NCBI RefSeq assembly: GCF_021431925.1
Contig: NZ_CP090371.1
Location: 992,001-1,056,000 of the forward strand
Origin: Halobaculum sp. CBA1158
GTDB lineage: Archaea; Halobacteriota; Halobacteria; Halobacteriales; Haloferacaceae
Direction of reading: 5' to 3'
Length of the DNA: 64,000 bases
Part shown: positions 25,110-33,468 of the stretch, in pieces
Position numbering within the stretch: position 1 is the first letter of the stretch
How the letters are laid out: the number at the start of each line of letters is the position of its first letter
Program-made: the position numbers and the translations under genes
The notes under the pieces: generated by a model
What the model saw: only the letters and a program-made list of their open reading frames with translations
What the model was told of the DNA's origin: nothing
Databases searched by the model: none

Positions 25110-26141
25110 TCACTCGTCGGCGACGGCGGCGTCGACGACCTCGTAGTCGACGGCGGTCTCGCGGAGGCCGTCGGCGTGCGCCGAGAGGTCGCCGGCGACG
25201 GCCACCAACAGCACGTCGAGCCCGCGCATCGCCGCCTCGCGGACCGCGTCGGCCGTCCCGAAGCGGGCGTCGGGCTCGCGATCCGCGCGCCGGACGGCCG
25301 CCAGCGCTTCCGTGCCGGCGGCCACGAGCAGGTCCGCGCCGTCGGCCAGCGTCGCGAGGCGGTCGGCGTCGACCGCGCGACTCCCGCCGTCGCGCACCGA
25401 CGGCACGGCGACCGCCGTCACCGCGCCGAGTTCGTAGTCGACGACGCCCTCGAAGTCCGCGACGCCGACGTCCTGCCCGGCCTCCGCGGCCGTCACCGCG
25501 ACCGCGGTCGCCGACCCGCTGTCACCGCCTCCGCCGCCGTCGCCGGCCGACGGCGCGGGCGACGCGTGGAGCACCCCCTCGCGCATCGAAAGTGCGACGC
25601 GGTCGCCGTCATCGATCGCGGCGTCGGCGATGGCGGTCTCGACCTCCACGTCGCCGATCACGTCGCCGGCGACGTGATCGAGATACTCGCGAAGCTCGTC
25701 CGTCCGGGTGATGAGCCAGTCGACGCCCTCTTTCGTCACTCGATAGCGACCGCGACCCTCGCGGTCGACGTACCCGCCCTCGACGAGGTCACCGAGGTGT
25801 TCGGAGACGGCCTGCGCGGTGATACCGATGGCGTCGGCGATCTCGCGCTGGCTCACGGCGGGCTGACGCTCGGCGATCTCAGCCAGGATCCGGTAGCGCG
25901 TCGCCTCGCGCTTGTACCGCAGGACGCCGAGTCCGTCCGCGTCGCCGGTGTTCGCGTCGCCGGTGTTCGCGTCGCCGGTGTTCGCGTCGCCGGTGTTCGC
26001 GTCGTCGGCGTTCGCGTCGCTCCCGCCGGAGTCGCCGTCGCGGTCATCGGTCGGGTCGCGCCCGTCGGCGGACTCGCGGTCGTCCCCGGAGGCGAACTCG
26101 CCGGTGTCGCCGGCGGACTCGCCGGCTCCGTCGTCGCTCAC
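25110..26141 (-). CDS. Winged-helix regulator with a C-terminal sensor domain (DUF7839-like)
   Basis: Protein of 343 aa. Residues ~1-60 are an acidic low-complexity linker with a D-A-N-T-G repeat. The wHTH follows (LRYKREATRYRILAEIAERQPAVS, QREIADAIGITAQAVSEHL, YVDREGRGRYRVTKEG). The C-terminal ~200 residues form an alpha/beta domain that looks like a small-molecule binding module, interrupted by a Gly/Ser linker. Start is GTG at 26141; the longer upstream frame is antisense to the DsbA-like gene. The target genes are unknown. Confidence 0.8.
   Translation of the reverse strand: MSDDGAGESAGDTGEFASGDDRESADGRDPTDDRDGDSGGSDANADDANTGDANTGDANTGDANTGDADGLGVLRYKREATRYRILAEIAERQPAVSQREIADAIGITAQAVSEHLGDLVEGGYVDREGRGRYRVTKEGVDWLITRTDELREYLDHVAGDVIGDVEVETAIADAAIDDGDRVALSMREGVLHASPAPSAGDGGGGGDSGSATAVAVTAAEAGQDVGVADFEGVVDYELGAVTAVAVPSVRDGGSRAVDADRLATLADGADLLVAAGTEALAAVRRADREPDARFGTADAVREAAMRGLDVLLVAVAGDLSAHADGLRETAVDYEVVDAAVADE
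25941..26015 (-). repeat. 15-bp tandem repeat in a regulator gene (4 perfect + 1 degenerate)
   Basis: Four identical 15-base units (gtcgccggtgttcgc on the plus strand) followed by one with two changes. They encode D-A-N-T-G pentapeptides in the N-terminal linker of the regulator. Unit length keeps the frame whatever the copy number. Confidence 0.93.
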
Positions 26142-26256
26142 GATCTGATTGCGGGCGCGCGAACACAAGTAGGTTTGTGGTCGGCGTCGCCGCCGAGCGG
26201 CCCGTCCTCGCGGTCGCCGCCACCGTCGCCGTCGTCTACCGTCGCCCCGCCCGGAC

Positions 26257-26976
26257 TCAGACGCCCTCGAGCAGGCGACGGAGATGCGCGGGCGGGACCG
26301 CCCCCCGGGCGGCGTGCCCGTCGGCCGTGAACGTCGGAACCCCGGTGACGCCGCGCTGTCGAGCCTCCTCGAACCGGGTCTCCAACTCCTCGGACAGCGC
26401 GTCGTCCGCCACGGCGGCGCGTACGTCGTCGGCGTCGACGCCGACGGACTCGGCGATCTCGACGAGCGTGTCGCGGTCGTCGATCTCTCGGCCCTCCTCC
26501 CAGTGGGCGTCGAGCAGGGCGTCGTACAGCGCACGGAACGTCTCGTCGTCGTACGACTCCGACTCCTTCACCGCCAGCGCGACCTGCTGTGCGTCCCACG
26601 AGTCGGCGTCGTGGACCTCGTCGAACTCGAGCATCGCGTCGGCGTCGTACTCCTCGCGCAGGCGCTCGACGTTCTCGCGGACCTGGTCGTAGTAGTCCTC
26701 GTCCTTGCCGTCGTCCACGTCGTCGCGGATCTCCCCGTCGGGATCGCGCTTGTGGCCTCGGAGGTCGAAGAACCGCCACTCCACCTCGAGGTCGGGCAGC
26801 CCCCGCTCGTCGCGGTCGGCCCGGTACTGCTGCAGCGACGCCCGCCCGAGATAACAGAACGGGCAGACGAAATCCGAGTAGATCGCGACGCTGTCCTCCG
26901 TTTCGTCCTGGGAGCTGGTTTCCGACTCGTCGGTGGCGTCGGCTGCTCGATCGGCGGCGTTCGCGTCCGTGGTCAT
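26257..26976 (-). CDS. DsbA-family thiol oxidoreductase (FrnE-like)
   Basis: Thioredoxin-fold protein of 239 aa with an inserted helical domain. The redox motif is CPFC (Cys38, Cys41) after VAIYSDFV, and the cis-Pro loop is VTGVPTF. No signal peptide: the first 30 residues are acidic, so it acts in the cytoplasm like FrnE. Transcribed away from 27215. Confidence 0.9.
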   Translation of the reverse strand: MTTDANAADRAADATDESETSSQDETEDSVAIYSDFVCPFCYLGRASLQQYRADRDERGLPDLEVEWRFFDLRGHKRDPDGEIRDDVDDGKDEDYYDQVRENVERLREEYDADAMLEFDEVHDADSWDAQQVALAVKESESYDDETFRALYDALLDAHWEEGREIDDRDTLVEIAESVGVDADDVRAAVADDALSEELETRFEEARQRGVTGVPTFTADGHAARGAVPPAHLRRLLEGV

Positions 26977-27214
26977 GGTCGGTGTGAGGGGCCCGCGGCT
27001 TTAGGGTTCGTTGGTCGCGGCACCCGGCGGCTCGGCGACCTGACGGCGACCCGCTCCCGTTCTGTCGACACCGGCGACGGTGACGACGACCGCGGGAGAA
27101 CGGACGACTTCGACGCTGCCGCCGACCGCGACGACCCGGTGCTGGCCGACGACGCCCGCCGACCGCGACGACGCCACCGGCGGGTTTTTCATGAGTGGCC
27201 ACCGGATTTCGGGT

Positions 27215-27688
27215 ATGAACCTCTCTCGTTTCACGCGCCCGACGGGCCCGAAGCGGCCCTGGCTCGCCGGGGTGCTGGCGCTCGCCGTGACCGGCCTCGG
27301 CCACGCGTACCTCCGGCGCTGGCTGCGGGGCTTCGGCTGGCTCGCGGTGACGTACGCCGCCGCCCTCCTGTTGGTGCCGCCGGAGGCGATCGAGGCGCTG
27401 GCCGCCGGCGACCCGAGCGCGGACCCGACTCAGGTGCTCCCGCCGCTGATCGTGATCGTCGCGAGCGCGGTCGACGCGTACGTGCTCGCCCGTCGGACGC
27501 GCTCGAACGCGGTCCACGTCTCGGCGGCCGAGTTCGAGGAGGCGGCCGCCGGCGGCGAGGCCGCCGAGCAGCCCGCGTGCCCCTCCTGCGGGCGGGAACT
27601 CGACGCCGACCTCGACTTCTGTCCGTGGTGCTCGACGGAACTCGACCGTCCGGGGCCGAACGGACCCGGCGGCGACGGCGGCGGGTAG
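27215..27688 (+). CDS. Membrane protein with C-terminal zinc ribbon (DUF7575-like)
   Basis: Protein of 157 aa with two or three N-terminal helices (WLAGVLALAVTGLGHAYL, GWLAVTYAAALLLV, PLIVIVASAVDAYVLA) and a C-terminal zinc ribbon with two C-x-x-C pairs (CPSC and CPWC). The ATG at 27215 is preferred over one at 27191 because gtttttcat at 27183-27191 is a TATA box ~28 bases above 27215; the upstream ATG would lie inside the promoter. Function unknown. Confidence 0.8.
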   Translation: MNLSRFTRPTGPKRPWLAGVLALAVTGLGHAYLRRWLRGFGWLAVTYAAALLLVPPEAIEALAAGDPSADPTQVLPPLIVIVASAVDAYVLARRTRSNAVHVSAAEFEEAAAGGEAAEQPACPSCGRELDADLDFCPWCSTELDRPGPNGPGGDGGG

Positions 27689-27763
27689 CGCTCGGCGGCC
27701 GCCCCCGAGGTCGGAACCGGATCCGCCGACATCTTTTCGTGTTCGCCGTGAGGACACTATGGC

Positions 27764-28129
27764 ATGGTCTCGGGAGTCATCGACTCGGTCGTCGTGTTCG
27801 TCGTGAGCGCGCTCGTGGGGGGACTCGGTATCTACGTCGGCGCGAGGCTCCTCTCGAACGCCAGGGGGTACGAACACGCGGTGTGGACCGCGCTGTTCGG
27901 CGCGCTGGCGTGGGTAGTCGCCTCGGCGCTGTTCGGGTGGCTCCCGCTGCTGGGCACGGTGCTCACGTACCTCGCGTATCTCGGCGTGATCAAGTGGCGC
28001 TACCGCGGCGGCTGGCTCACGGCCGCCGGCATCGCGCTCGTCGGGTGGCTCGCCGCCTCGCTCGTGCTCGAACTCCTGTCGACGCTCGGGGTCGGCGGCT
28101 TCTCGGCGCTGGGCGTTCCCGGCGTGTGA
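27764..28129 (+). CDS. Small multi-span membrane protein
   Basis: Protein of 121 aa, almost wholly hydrophobic, with about four predicted transmembrane helices and no recognised motif. It follows the zinc-ribbon membrane gene by 75 bases with its own TATA-like catcttttcg ~28 bases above the ATG. Conserved hypothetical in style. Confidence 0.72.
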   Translation: MVSGVIDSVVVFVVSALVGGLGIYVGARLLSNARGYEHAVWTALFGALAWVVASALFGWLPLLGTVLTYLAYLGVIKWRYRGGWLTAAGIALVGWLAASLVLELLSTLGVGGFSALGVPGV

Positions 28130-28380
28130 GCCCCTCGGCGGCGGCGCGTACCGGACCGGCCGAAGGCGAAACGTAGAAGCGCACGCCGCCACGCAGTACC
28201 GCCCGTCGCCGTCGCTCGCGGGCATCGGGTAGGGGCGCTGTCCCGGGCGACGGCGGCTACGTGATCGACGCCCGCCGAGCGATCGCTGGGGCGCGACCGC
28301 GGCGGCGACGCGGCGTCGGTCCCAGCAGCGAGCGTCGCCATCGCGGTACGGTCCTCGCTGCTCCGCGCCGGACCCGTAGC

Positions 28381-28388
28381 GTTTTACC
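28381..28388 (+). promoter_or_regulatory. TATA-like element of mutS
   Basis: gttttacc lies ~29 bases above the ATG at 28414, so the start there is leaderless and the longer upstream frame is rejected. Confidence 0.6.
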
Positions 28389-28413
28389 CGAAGACGGCCC
28401 CAGCCAGTACCAC

Positions 28414-31299
28414 ATGACGACCGACGCCGGCGGCATCGTGGGCGAGTTCCTCTCGCTGAAGGAGTCCACGGACGCGGACGTGCTCGCGATGCAGTGCGGC
28501 GACTTCTACGAGTTCTTCGCCGAGGACGCCGAACTCGTCGCCGACGAACTCGACCTCAAGATGTCCCAGAAGTCGAGCCACGGCTCCTCGTACCCGATGG
28601 CCGGCGTCCCCCTCTCGGAGCTGACCCCGTACCTGACGGCGCTCGTCGAGCGGGGGTATCGGGTCGCCGTCGCCGAGCAGTACGAGACCGACGACGGTCA
28701 CGCCCGCGAGATCGAGCGCGTCGTCTCCCCCGGCACCGTGATCGACCCCGACGGGGCGGCCGCCCGCTGGCTCGCCGCCGTCGAGCACGACCGCGCGGGC
28801 GAGCGCCCGTGGGGGCTCGCGCTCGCGGAGGTGACGACCGGCCGCTTCCACGCGGCCGCGCTGGAGGACCTCGACGCCGTGCGGGCCGAACTCCACCGCT
28901 TCGCGCCGGTCGAACTGCTCCCGGGACCCGGCGTCCGCGACGACGACGCCCGACTCGCGGAGCTCCGGGACGGAACGGACGCTCGACTCACGCTCCACGA
29001 GGCGGAGGCGTTCGCGCCCGGCCGCGCCCGCCACCGCCTCGGCGACCAGTTCGGGACGCAGGCGCTCGCGGCGGTCGGGCTCGACGCCGACCCCGCCGTC
29101 GCCGCGGCGGGCGCGGTGTTGCACTACGTCGAAGAGACGGGCGCGGGCGTCCTCGCGTCGATGACACGCCTCGGCGGGCTGGACCCCGGTGGACGCGTCG
29201 CGCTCGACGCGACGACCCAGCGTAACCTCGAACTCGTGGAGACGATGCAGGGGGAGCGCGACGGCACGCTTCTGTCGACGCTGGATCACACCGAGACGGC
29301 CGCCGGGAGCCGGCTGTTGCGCGAGTGGCTCACCCGCCCGCGACGCGACCGCGAGGAGTTGGAGCGCCGGGGCGCGGCCGTGGAGGCGTTCGCGAGCGCC
29401 GCCCTCGCTCGCGACCGCCTGCTCGACGCGCTCGACGGCACCGCCGACCTGGAACGACTCGCGGCCCGGGCGACCAGCGGATCGGCGGGCCCGCGCGACC
29501 TTGCGGCCGTCCGCGAGGCGCTGGGGAGGCTCCCGGAGCTCGCGTCGGCCATCGACGGCACCGAACTCGCCGACTCACCTGTGCCGGACGTGCTCGCGCG
29601 TCCCGACCAGGGGGCCGCACGCGAGCTTCACGACGACCTGGCGGCGGCGCTCGCGGCGGACCCACCGGGGAGTATCGGCGGCGACGGCGGCGTGATCGCC
29701 CGCGGCTACGACGAGGAACTGGACGGGCTGGTGACAGAGTACGAGGAGGCCGTCGAGTGGCTCGACGGGCTCGCCGAGCGCGAGAAGCGTCGGCACGACC
29801 TGAGTCACGTCACGGTCGACCGCAACAAGACGGACGGCTACTACATTCAGGTGGGGAAGTCCGTCGCGAGCGAGGTCCCGGACCACTACCGCGAGATCAA
29901 GACGCTGAAGAACTCCAAGCGGTTCGTCACCGACGAACTCGCCGAGCGCGAGCGGACGGTCCTCCGGATGGAGGAGCGCCGCGAGGAACTGGAGCGGCGC
30001 ATCTTCGAGGAGGTCCGCGACCGGGTCGCCGGCGACGCCGAACTCCTGCAGGACGTGGGCCGCGCGCTCGCCGAACTGGACGCGCTGGCCGCGCTGGGCC
30101 ACCACGCCGCCGCCAACGACTGGACGCGCCCCGAGTTCACAGACGGCGACGAGCTTCACATCGAGGCGGGGCGACACCCCGTCGTCGAGCAGACGACGGA
30201 GTTCGTGCCCAACGACCTCCGGTTGGACCGCGAGCGCGGATTCCTCATCGTGACGGGGCCGAACATGAGCGGGAAGTCGACGTACATGCGCCAGTGTGCG
30301 CTGATATCGCTGCTCGCGCAGGCCGGTTCGTTCGTCCCCGCCGACTCGGCGACGCTCCCGCTCGTCGACGGCGTGTACACCCGCGTCGGCGCGCTCGACG
30401 AACTCGCCCAGGGGCGGTCGACGTTCATGGTCGAGATGCAGGAGCTGTCGAACATCCTCCACTCGGCCACGGAGGACTCGCTGGTGATCCTCGACGAGGT
30501 CGGCCGCGGCACGGCCACGTACGACGGCATCTCCATCGCCTGGGCGGCGACCGAGTACCTCCACAACGAGGTGCGCGCGAAGACGCTGTTCGCGACGCAC
30601 TACCACGAACTGACCGCCCTGGCCGAGCACCTCCCCCGGGTCGCGAACGTCCACGTCGCCGTCGACGGCGAACCGAGTTCGCCGTCTTCAAGCGGGACTT
30701 CGTCCCGCACCGCCGAGGAGCGCGACGGCGTTCGCGGGAGCGAAGCTCCCGCGAGCCAACCAGAAACGCCCCGCGTTTCTGGTGACGACGTGACGTTCCT
30801 GCGTCGCGTGCGAGAGGGGCCGACGGACCGGAGCTACGGCGTCCACGTCGCCGACCTCGCGGGCGTGCCCGACCCGGTCGTCGGGCGCGCGGACGAGGTG
30901 CTCGACCGCCTGCGCGCGGAGAAGGCTATCGAGGCGAGAGGGTCGGACGCCGCCGGCGACGACGACGCTGACACCGAACAGGCGGTGTTCGACCTCTCGG
31001 CCGGCGAGTTCGTCGCGGAGGGCGACGACCGCGACGACGACGCGGACGCGACCACCGACGCCGCGGGTCGGTCGGGGACCGTCGCGGGCAACGGCACAGC
31101 GGCCGCGACGTCCGGCCGCGAGGCCGCAGACGACGCCGCCGGCAACGGACCGGGCGACGCCGTCGACGGCGGACCGACCCGCGACCCGGCGGCCGCGGCG
31201 GTCCTCGACGAGATCCGCGAGACCGACGTGAACGAGACGGCCCCGGTCGAACTGCTGACGAAGCTTCAGGAGTGGCAGGCGCGCCTCGAGGAGGAGTGA
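28414..31299 (+). CDS. mutS: DNA mismatch repair protein MutS
   Basis: Mismatch-recognition ATPase of 961 aa. Domain I has the mismatch-wedge motif GDFYEFF (~residues 30-36). Walker A is GPNMSGKST (~615), Walker B LVILDEVGRGT (~690-700), then FATHYHEL. Between VAVDGEP and DDVTFLRRV (residues ~755-790) there is an extra ~36-residue Ser/Pro/Thr-rich insertion that coincides with three DNA hairpins (see 30692-30783). A second non-conserved, Ala/Asp/Gly-rich linker (~855-930) precedes the C-terminal helix. The ATPase core is intact, so the protein should be active. All ATPase motifs precede the insertion. Confidence 0.95.
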   Translation: MTTDAGGIVGEFLSLKESTDADVLAMQCGDFYEFFAEDAELVADELDLKMSQKSSHGSSYPMAGVPLSELTPYLTALVERGYRVAVAEQYETDDGHAREIERVVSPGTVIDPDGAAARWLAAVEHDRAGERPWGLALAEVTTGRFHAAALEDLDAVRAELHRFAPVELLPGPGVRDDDARLAELRDGTDARLTLHEAEAFAPGRARHRLGDQFGTQALAAVGLDADPAVAAAGAVLHYVEETGAGVLASMTRLGGLDPGGRVALDATTQRNLELVETMQGERDGTLLSTLDHTETAAGSRLLREWLTRPRRDREELERRGAAVEAFASAALARDRLLDALDGTADLERLAARATSGSAGPRDLAAVREALGRLPELASAIDGTELADSPVPDVLARPDQGAARELHDDLAAALAADPPGSIGGDGGVIARGYDEELDGLVTEYEEAVEWLDGLAEREKRRHDLSHVTVDRNKTDGYYIQVGKSVASEVPDHYREIKTLKNSKRFVTDELAERERTVLRMEERREELERRIFEEVRDRVAGDAELLQDVGRALAELDALAALGHHAAANDWTRPEFTDGDELHIEAGRHPVVEQTTEFVPNDLRLDRERGFLIVTGPNMSGKSTYMRQCALISLLAQAGSFVPADSATLPLVDGVYTRVGALDELAQGRSTFMVEMQELSNILHSATEDSLVILDEVGRGTATYDGISIAWAATEYLHNEVRAKTLFATHYHELTALAEHLPRVANVHVAVDGEPSSPSSSGTSSRTAEERDGVRGSEAPASQPETPRVSGDDVTFLRRVREGPTDRSYGVHVADLAGVPDPVVGRADEVLDRLRAEKAIEARGSDAAGDDDADTEQAVFDLSAGEFVAEGDDRDDDADATTDAAGRSGTVAGNGTAAATSGREAADDAAGNGPGDAVDGGPTRDPAAAAVLDEIRETDVNETAPVELLTKLQEWQARLEEE
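30692..30783 (+). repeat. Three consecutive perfect hairpins inside mutS
   Basis: Hairpin 1: GCGGGAC-TTC-GTCCCGC (30692-30708). Hairpin 2: TCGCGGGAGC-GAA-GCTCCCGCGA (30732-30754). Hairpin 3: ACCAGAAACG-CCCCG-CGTTTCTGGT (30759-30783). All stems pair without mismatch. The block is in frame and translated as a low-complexity loop. It looks like a short palindromic repeat cassette of the kind scattered through haloarchaeal genomes, here inserted into a gene. Confidence 0.85.
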
Positions 31300-31453
31300 G
31301 CCGCCGGCCGGCCGCGAGCCGGTCCGGGTCCGCACCGCACCACCCGCCGATCCGGGACGAATTTTGGAGAGAGTTCGCCCGCAAGCCGGCCGGAGTCACG
31401 TGGGAGTTCGGAAATCCTACTTGTACTGATAGGTCGTGGCGAGTAGTGTAGCA

Positions 31454-32800
31454 ATGACGGACTCACGACGCGGCTCGAACGCGACCGACGACACGACCTC
31501 GGATCGACTCTCCCGCCGCCGCTTCACCGGCGCGCTCGCGGCCGCCGGGGCCGTGGGGCTCGCCGGCTGTTCCGGCACCGACGGCGAGGCGACGACCGGG
31601 GAGCCGACCGACGAGATGGACACGCCGATGGACACGCCCACGGAGACCGAGGCGGGGACGGAGACGGACGAGCCCACCGAGGAGCCGGCCCCGAACCCGG
31701 ACGTGGACGTGTTGAACTACGCGCTGACGCTGGAGCACCTGGAGAACGCCTTCTACCGCGAGGGGCTCGCGGAGTTCTCCGACGACGAGATCATGATGGC
31801 CGACTCGCTGTCGGAGTTCGGGGAGACGCTGCGGATGCAGGTGCCGGAGTACCTCGCGCTGGCCGGCGAGCACGAGGCGGCCCACGTCGACGCCATCTCG
31901 GCGACGATCGAGGACCTCGGCGGCACCCCCGTCGGTGAGGCCGACTACGACTTCGGCTACTCGACCCCCTCGGAGTTCCTCGCGACCGCCGGAGCCCTCG
32001 AGAACACCGGCGTCGCCGCCTACACCGGCGCGGCCGGGGCGATCAAGGCGAACGCGGTGCTGGGCGCGGCCGCCGGCATCCAGAGCGTCGAGGCGCGCCA
32101 CGCCTCCTTCCTGAACGTCATCAACGGCGAGATGCCGTACCCCGCGGGTGTCGAGGAGGCCGCGAGCGTCGAGGAGGTCTTCGAGATCGCCGGACAGTTC
32201 ATCACCAGCGAGGTCTCCTCGCCGGCACCCCTGGACGGCGAGGACGAGCCGACGGCCGAGCGGAAGGCCGACGACGACACCAGCGACGTGGACGTGTTGA
32301 ACTACGCGCTGACGCTGGAGCACCTGGAGAACGCCTTCTACCGCGAGGGGCTCGCGGAGTTCTCCGACGACGAACTGATGAACGCGAGCGCGCTGTCGGA
32401 GTACGGCGAGACGCTCCGGATGACCGTGCCCGACCGGCTCCGGACCGCGGGCGCACACGAGGCGGCCCACGTCGACGCCATCGCCGACACGGTCGAGCAG
32501 TTGGGCGGCACGCCCGTCGAGGAGGCCGAGTACGACTTCGGCTACACGAACCCCTCGGAGTTCCTCGGGGTCGCCCGCGCGCTGGAGAACACCGGCGTCT
32601 CGGCGTACGCCGGACAGGCGGGCACGGTCTCTGCCGATGCGGTCTTCGACGCCGCCGTCGGCATCCACGCGGTCGAGGCGCGCCACGCCTCGTTCCTCAA
32701 CGAGTTGAACGTCGAGTCGCCGTTCCCGATGGCGGTCGACGAGCCGCGGACGATGGAGGAGGTCACCGAGATCGCCGGCCAGTTCATCGTCGAGGAGTGA
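31454..32800 (+). CDS. Tat-exported lipoprotein with two ferritin-like domains
   Basis: Protein of 448 aa. A twin-arginine signal (LSRRRFTGALAAAG) ends in a lipobox LAGC (Cys39), so it is exported folded and lipid-anchored. A Thr/Glu/Pro-rich stalk follows (~45-80). Two homologous ferritin-like domains (~83-245 and ~278-445) each carry LEHLENAFYREGL, GEHEAAHVDAI or GAHEAAHVDAI and VEARHASFLN, giving the E...E-x-x-H pattern of a di-iron-type helical bundle. The coding DNA of the two domains shares an identical 89-bp stretch. Possible role: metal handling or oxidative protection at the cell surface. Confidence 0.88.
   Translation: MTDSRRGSNATDDTTSDRLSRRRFTGALAAAGAVGLAGCSGTDGEATTGEPTDEMDTPMDTPTETEAGTETDEPTEEPAPNPDVDVLNYALTLEHLENAFYREGLAEFSDDEIMMADSLSEFGETLRMQVPEYLALAGEHEAAHVDAISATIEDLGGTPVGEADYDFGYSTPSEFLATAGALENTGVAAYTGAAGAIKANAVLGAAAGIQSVEARHASFLNVINGEMPYPAGVEEAASVEEVFEIAGQFITSEVSSPAPLDGEDEPTAERKADDDTSDVDVLNYALTLEHLENAFYREGLAEFSDDELMNASALSEYGETLRMTVPDRLRTAGAHEAAHVDAIADTVEQLGGTPVEEAEYDFGYTNPSEFLGVARALENTGVSAYAGQAGTVSADAVFDAAVGIHAVEARHASFLNELNVESPFPMAVDEPRTMEEVTEIAGQFIVEE
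31700..31788 (+). repeat. 89-bp perfect direct repeat, copy 1
   Basis: Identical base for base to 32285-32373. It encodes the start of ferritin-like domain 1. Flanking bases diverge immediately, as expected from gene conversion or a selected recent duplication. Confidence 0.92.
32285..32373 (+). repeat. 89-bp perfect direct repeat, copy 2
   Basis: Identical to 31700-31788, encoding the start of ferritin-like domain 2. Confidence 0.92.
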
Positions 32801-33123
32801 GCGTGCTCGAGCGCGACGCGCGGTTCGGTCCCGAATCCGACCGGTCGACTGCGCTCGCCTCCCCGGTCACGCCTGCTCGACCGACCGCGCTCGACCGCCC
32901 CCGGGCACTCGATCTGCCGTCGACGGTGCTCGGTTCCCCGCTGACGGCCTCGGGCGAGTTCGGGCGGACCGACGGGTCACCGGCTCGATGTCCGTCGTCG
33001 ACCGCCTCCGAGTCGTCGATCGCCTCTGAGCGGTCGACCGCTCCCGAGCAGTCGACTGGCTCCCCGACGCCGGCGACTCGCCCCGTCCGATCGCCCGTCG
33101 CGACAGGGGACGAGGGGTAGCGC
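32801..33123. other. Gap between ferritin-like gene and a membrane gene; doubtful 107-aa frame
   Basis: A GTG frame at 32797-33120 overlaps the preceding stop and would encode a 107-aa Ser/Pro/Thr-rich protein. It has no domain, signal peptide or promoter, and its third codon positions are less GC-biased than in real genes nearby. The last third has an irregular repeat (tcgaccgctcccgagcag and variants). Best read as non-coding or as the remains of a decayed gene. Confidence 0.4.
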
Positions 33124-33432
33124 GTGAGCGCGCTCTGGGGAACGGTCGCGGCGGTCGCGGTCGCCGCCAACCTCGGACTCCTGCTCGTCCTGCTGGTCGT
33201 GTGGGGGCGAAACGCGGTTCGGCTCCGCTCGTCGCACGCGATCGGGCTGAGCACGTTCGCCGCGCTCCTGTTCGCCGAGAACGCCATCGCGCTGTACTAC
33301 TACCTCGTCGACCCGACGCTGTCGGCGTGGTTCGCCTCGGCCGTGCCGCCGGTCGCCTGGCGTGCGATGGTGACGCTGCACCTGCTGGAGACGGTCGCGC
33401 TCGCGGCGCTGATCCGGATCACGCTGGATTGA
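33124..33432 (+). CDS. Small membrane protein, three predicted helices
   Basis: Protein of 102 aa starting at GTG 33124. Helices: TVAAVAVAANLGLLLVLLVVW, HAIGLSTFAALLFAENAIAL and MVTLHLLETVALAALIRI. The short H-x-x-G-L...E-N pattern is shared by conserved haloarchaeal membrane proteins of unknown function that may pair with regulators. Only topology can be stated. Confidence 0.7.
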   Translation: MSALWGTVAAVAVAANLGLLLVLLVVWGRNAVRLRSSHAIGLSTFAALLFAENAIALYYYLVDPTLSAWFASAVPPVAWRAMVTLHLLETVALAALIRITLD

Positions 33433-33468
33433 CCTGCGACCTCGGCGGCGGCAGCACCGCCGTCGGCC

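Noticed and set aside
32797-33120. 107-codon GTG frame after the ferritin-like gene
   Set aside because: No promoter, domain or signal peptide, weak codon bias and Ser/Pro/Thr low complexity; kept only as a note on the gap.
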